Origin: Chloroflexota bacterium
GTDB lineage: Bacteria; Chloroflexota; Dehalococcoidia; Tepidiformales; Tepidiformaceae
Assembly: GCA_021823905.1 (NCBI GenBank)
Contig: JAKALX010000006.1
Location: forward strand, 1-23,444
Direction: 5' to 3'
DNA: 23,444 bases
Part shown: positions 23,441 through 23,444 of the stretch, piece by piece
Numbering within the stretch: position 1 is the first letter of the stretch
How the letters are laid out: every line of letters begins with the position of its first letter
The notes under the pieces: model-generated
Database searches by the model: none
What the model was told of the DNA's origin: nothing
The model's input: the letters and a program-made list of their open reading frames with translations, nothing else
Program-made: the position numbers and the translations under genes

Positions 23441-23444
23441 ATGT

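Overview
The window is GC-rich, gene-dense bacterial chromosome. I see no rRNA, tRNA, insertion sequence, prophage or CRISPR array. Gene content is that of an aerobic or facultative heterotroph: FAD-dependent ThiO in thiamine synthesis, acyl-CoA enzymes, a TAT-exported molybdoenzyme and a peroxiredoxin. The long RecG, -10-like boxes only 6-7 nt before several start codons (probable leaderless mRNAs) and the degV-recG pairing would fit a high-GC Chloroflexota (Dehalococcoidia-like) genome. That placement is inference, not proof.

Layout. (1) 1-2700: a minus-strand operon of a MobB-FmdE-zinc-ribbon fusion protein and, with an ATGA overlap, a type II DMSO-reductase-family molybdoenzyme cut by the window edge. 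Divergently upstream lies a Crp/Fnr regulator, and between them sits a perfect TGTGA-N6-TCACA palindrome. (2) 3402-6197: a 14-helix drug-efflux MFS protein (minus) and a crotonase-family gene (plus) broken by one extra G. (3) 6244-12542: a complete-looking thiamine operon, promoter - TPP riboswitch - RBS-sequestering hairpin - thiD-thiE-thiO-thiS-thiG-tenI-like-thiC, with ATGA overlaps at its first three junctions. (4) 12557-13747: three small unknown genes; the last is a BCAM0308-like zinc protein that seems to lack its C-terminal half. A heptanucleotide tandem array lies just before it. (5) 13848-16686: enoyl-CoA hydratase, SDR and a PatB/MalY-type aminotransferase. (6) 16719-21555 (minus): radA, a second heptamer array, then recG overlapping degV. 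(7) 21620-23380: rpe (plus), beta-carbonic anhydrase (minus) and a peroxiredoxin (minus) with an in-frame UGA exactly at the peroxidatic cysteine position.

The most notable items are the probable selenocysteine peroxiredoxin at 22922-23380, which a standard gene caller would truncate to its last 104 residues, and the MobB-FmdE fusion that overlaps a secreted molybdoenzyme under an apparent Crp-type operator. The thiamine operon regulation is readable in detail from the DNA. Nearly all other long open frames are antisense or shifted-frame shadows caused by high GC.
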